6,390 nt of DNA. Origin: an uncultured Verrucomicrobiota bacterium. Lineage in GTDB: Bacteria; Verrucomicrobiota; Kiritimatiellia; RFP12; UBA3636. This document shows positions 4,695 to 6,390 of the stretch, in pieces (position 1 is the stretch's first letter; each line of letters starts with the position of its first letter). The notes beneath the pieces are model-generated. The model saw only the letters and a list, made by a program, of their open reading frames with translations. It made no database searches and was not told the DNA's origin. The position numbers and the translations under genes are program-made. The stretch covers positions 1 to 6,390 of the forward strand of contig CAMNDA010000317.1 of the NCBI GenBank assembly GCA_946534745.1, read 5' to 3'.

Positions 4695-5837
4695 CTACCG
4701 GACGCCGAGGTCGGCCATCGTGACGACGGGGACGTCCTTCGACGCGGCGGGGGCGAGGGGCCTGGCGCGGGACCAGTCGTAGGCGTAGCCGTCGGGGCCG
4801 AGGGGCCACACGACGGGGGCGGTGTTGAGCACGGCGGCCTTGAAGCCCTGGACCGTGGCGCCCATGTTGCCGGTGTGCGAGGAGTTGCAGCCCTCGTTCT
4901 CGATCGAGAACGGACCGTCGAACCCGCGCTTCATCAGCGTCTCGAGGAAGAGCGACCAGTCCATCGAGTCGCTGCCGCCGAAGCCCGGGACGCGCGGCTC
5001 GTAGTGGTGGCGGTCCCATTCGTTGGCGGGAAGGGGGACGCCGGCCCTCTTCGCGAGCTTCGGGTCGACCGTCTGCTCGGGGAAGAGGCGGCCCCAGTGG
5101 ACCGCCGCCGCGTCGCGCGCGTAGTTGCGCGTGCCCTTGATGTGGATGCGCTTCACGCGCCTCATGTCGCTCGCGAGGATCACGTCGCTCGGGTCGATGT
5201 GCTGCCACACGTCGTGCGACGGGTCGTAGATCTCGCCGTGCGCCCGGCTCGGGACGAGCGCGTACATGAGCTTGCGCGCGGCGAGCGTGCAGGGCAGGTT
5301 GTTGTAGGTGTCCGGCGCGGTGGCGGGCTGCCAGCCCTCCATCGGGCAGTTCTCGTAGACGAGCGTGACGCCGAGGCTCTCGGCGTACTTCACGATCGGC
5401 GCGAAGACCTTTTTGTAGAGCATCAGGTTCTTCTCGAAGCCGCCGTCCTCCCGGCCGAGCGCATTGTCGTAGCCGACGAACGTGCCCACGGCGACGTCGT
5501 TGCGGTCGCCGCCGAGGAGGTGCGCGATGCGGATCAGCTTCAGGATGTGGTTCTGGTTCCGGACGCGCTCGGCGGGATCGCCGCCGATCATGTTGTCGTA
5601 GGCGCCGAGCGAGACGCGGAGCTTCGCCCTGCCGAGGAAGTCGAGCAGACGCGCGGCGTCGTCGCGCGAGAAACGCTCGTAGTCCAGGTGCGTGGCGACA
5701 TGGTCCTTGCGCGTGCCGTCGCGGCGGAAGACGCACAGCTCCATGCCCTGCGCGCCGACTTCCTTCGCCTTGGCGGCGACCTGCTTGAACGTCATCCGCG
5801 GAAACGCGGAGGTCATGATCCAGATCGGGTTGTTCAT
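4695..5837 (-). CDS. Xylose-isomerase-like TIM-barrel protein (AP endonuclease family 2 superfamily)
   Basis: The 380-residue product belongs to the sugar isomerase/epimerase-like TIM-barrel superfamily (AP_endonuc_2 type). Strand and ligand patterns are clear. TFKQVAAKAKEVGAQGMEL (16-34) is the first beta-alpha unit. VTLVYENCPMEGW (157-169) supplies a metal-ligand Glu (E162). EIYDPSHDVWQHID (202-215) supplies D205 and H208. VKRIHIKGT (228-236) supplies H232, and FDGPFSIENEG (306-316) supplies E313. These match the divalent-metal site of the family. It probably isomerises, epimerises or dehydrates a sugar or inositol derivative in the cytoplasm; I see no signal peptide and cannot assign the substrate. 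It is longer than the usual 260-300 residues because of an insertion near 237-300 and a C-terminal tail. ATG 5837 is chosen because MNNPIWIMTSAFP is the first barrel-like sequence; it lacks a Shine-Dalgarno and overlaps a short upstream frame. Codon use resembles hisB (38 of the first 40 codons end in G or C). Confidence 0.87.
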   Translation of the reverse strand: MNNPIWIMTSAFPRMTFKQVAAKAKEVGAQGMELCVFRRDGTRKDHVATHLDYERFSRDDAARLLDFLGRAKLRVSLGAYDNMIGGDPAERVRNQNHILKLIRIAHLLGGDRNDVAVGTFVGYDNALGREDGGFEKNLMLYKKVFAPIVKYAESLGVTLVYENCPMEGWQPATAPDTYNNLPCTLAARKLMYALVPSRAHGEIYDPSHDVWQHIDPSDVILASDMRRVKRIHIKGTRNYARDAAAVHWGRLFPEQTVDPKLAKRAGVPLPANEWDRHHYEPRVPGFGGSDSMDWSLFLETLMKRGFDGPFSIENEGCNSSHTGNMGATVQGFKAAVLNTAPVVWPLGPDGYAYDWSRARPLAPAASKDVPVVTMADLGVR

Positions 5838-5869
5838 CGTTTTCGGGGTCCGTGGTCCCGCCGCGGCAT
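5834..5869 (-). CDS. Possible 11-codon upstream ORF (leader peptide)
   Basis: An ATG at 5869-5867 opens MPRRDHGPRKR, which ends at TGA 5836-5834 and so overlaps the ATG of the TIM-barrel gene as ATGA. It would lie about 15 nt inside the transcript predicted from the promoter at 5920-5891. Overlap-dependent reinitiation could explain how the downstream gene starts without a Shine-Dalgarno. The frame also lacks its own Shine-Dalgarno and may be chance in GC-rich DNA. Confidence 0.25.
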   Translation of the reverse strand: MPRRDHGPRKR

Positions 5870-5890
5870 GCGGCGCGGACGACGCTCCGG

Positions 5891-5920
5891 AGCATAGCAC
5901 ACCCCGCCGCGCCGCCGCAA
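5891..5920 (-). promoter_or_regulatory. Promoter of the TIM-barrel gene
   Basis: On the minus strand, TTGCGG (5920-5915) is followed after 18 bp by the extended -10 TGCTATGCT (hexamer TATGCT 5896-5891). Box sequences and spacing are like those of the hisB and LamG promoters. Here a leader of about 47 nt separates the predicted transcription start (near 5884) from ATG 5837, so this gene is not leaderless. Confidence 0.58.
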
Positions 5921-5926
5921 GGCGCT

Positions 5927-5954
5927 TTGCCGGCGCGGAGGGACGTGGTATACT
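5927..5954 (+). promoter_or_regulatory. Promoter of the rhomboid-family gene
   Basis: TTGCCG (5927-5932), or TTTGCC one base earlier, is followed after 16-17 bp by the extended -10 TGGTATACT (hexamer TATACT 5949-5954). The -10 box ends 8 nt before ATG 5963, again predicting a leaderless mRNA. The -35 boxes of this promoter and the divergent TIM-barrel promoter lie back to back, 6 bp apart. Confidence 0.62.
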
Positions 5955-5962
5955 CGCCGGGC

Positions 5963-6390
5963 ATGGGACGCACCGCCGAGATCCTGCGCGCGCCGATGCG
6001 CGCGGCCGCCGCGATTCCGCCCGCCACGCGGGCGGTGGCGCTGGCGTGCCTCGCCGTGCACCTGATGCAGCGCGTCGTCGCCGCCGCGCCGATCCGCACG
6101 GTCTTCCTCGGCGCGGGCGGCGGGGAGGACCTGCTGCTCGTCCCGGACGTGCTCTCGTTCCTCTTCGCGATCAGCGGCGGCGCGCTCTCGCTCGGCTTCC
6201 TCTGGACGCCCGTCACCTACCTCTTCCTGCACGCGGGCTGGTCGCACCTCCTGCTCAACGGCATCGGCCTGCTCGTCTTCGGCTCCGCGGTGGAGCGCGA
6301 GGCCGGGCGCGGCGCGTTCTGGGCGGCCTGGCTCGGCGCCGGCGTCGCCGGCGGCGCCGGCTGGGCGCTCGCGCAGGGGCTCGCCTCGCC
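5963..6390 (+). CDS. Rhomboid-family intramembrane protein, N-terminal part (3' end outside window)
   Basis: An open frame runs from ATG 5963 off the window end, giving 142 residues. A basic N-terminus (1-23) precedes a first hydrophobic segment (about 24-42). Then comes the rhomboid signature: TPVTYLFLHAGWSHLLLNGIGLLVFGSAVEREAG, starting at residue 82, and a following hydrophobic, Gly/Ala-rich helix (118-138). H90, H95 and N99 align with GlpG H145, H150 and N154; the last two help form the oxyanion hole. The catalytic GxSG serine and final histidine would lie beyond the window, so active protease and inactive relative cannot be told apart. Rhomboids cleave single-pass membrane substrates within the inner membrane. 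The loop between the first hydrophobic segment and the signature (about 43-80) includes another hydrophobic stretch. The start is supported by a -10 box ending 8 nt upstream; no Shine-Dalgarno is present. Confidence 0.87.
   Translation, partial: MGRTAEILRAPMRAAAAIPPATRAVALACLAVHLMQRVVAAAPIRTVFLGAGGGEDLLLVPDVLSFLFAISGGALSLGFLWTPVTYLFLHAGWSHLLLNGIGLLVFGSAVEREAGRGAFWAAWLGAGVAGGAGWALAQGLAS

Noticed and set aside
4188..5897. Long plus-strand open frame opposite the TIM-barrel gene
   Set aside because: It is the antisense shadow of a gene whose metal-site motifs are intact on the minus strand; the translation is a low-complexity Arg/Val/Ala sequence.
2461..6216. A single open frame of over 1,200 codons on the minus strand spanning the LamG gene, the antisense of hisB and the TIM-barrel gene
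   Set aside because: Only 3933-2461 has a signal peptide, promoter and domain signatures. Upstream of 3933 the frame is antisense to hisB and out of frame in the TIM-barrel gene, Arg/Ala-rich and without domains. It is open because GC-rich codon bias removes stops.

Overview
The window is a GC-rich bacterial chromosome fragment with seven protein genes, two of them cut by the window edges, plus one doubtful 11-codon upstream frame. Third codon positions are about 95% G/C in the first 40 or so codons of hisB and of the TIM-barrel gene. No gene has a convincing Shine-Dalgarno sequence. Dispersed short repeats, a secreted LamG-like protein with duplicated 'DGS-L-G' beta motifs and a xylose-isomerase-like TIM-barrel protein together suggest the Planctomycetota/Verrucomicrobiota/Lentisphaerota/Kiritimatiellota group. 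This is inference from style, not from a marker gene.

Layout. (1) 1-1646, plus strand: the 3' end of a family-2 glycosyltransferase and a complete GT4-type glycosyltransferase, joined by an ATGA overlap. They look like the end of a surface-polysaccharide locus. (2) 3933-1643, minus strand: a secreted 490-residue LamG-like protein followed, again by an ATGA overlap, by a GT11-like (alpha-1,2-fucosyltransferase superfamily) enzyme. The two operons converge so tightly that their stop codons share the palindrome CTAG. (3) 3934-4020: an 87-bp divergent promoter region, mirror-symmetric to the base, between the LamG gene and hisB. (4) 4021-4611, plus strand: stand-alone hisB (imidazoleglycerol-phosphate dehydratase). 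(5) 4612-4694: a short convergent spacer made almost entirely of repeat boxes. (6) 5837-4695, minus strand: an AP-endonuclease-2/xylose-isomerase-like TIM-barrel protein. (7) 5838-5962: a second divergent promoter region. (8) 5963 to the window end, plus strand: the N-terminal part of a rhomboid-family membrane protein.

The most unusual part is the linker of the LamG protein (residues 44-118, positions 3804-3580). It is a head-to-tail mosaic of at least four repeat types: a 26-bp box found again verbatim in the hisB downstream spacer, a 9-bp periodic tract in two parts, a perfect 8+8 palindrome, and a heptanucleotide array. All are in frame. A second heptad array marks the exact border between the duplicated beta motifs and the LamG-like domain. 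The second notable theme is promoters: four starts carry TTGC-type -35 boxes and extended -10 boxes. For three of them the -10 ends only 7-8 nt before the ATG, which predicts leaderless mRNAs.

The genes do not form one pathway. The glycosyltransferases and the secreted protein point to cell-surface glycan work. HisB is core histidine biosynthesis. The TIM-barrel and rhomboid genes are independent units. I see no defence system, CRISPR array, tRNA, rRNA or transposase.
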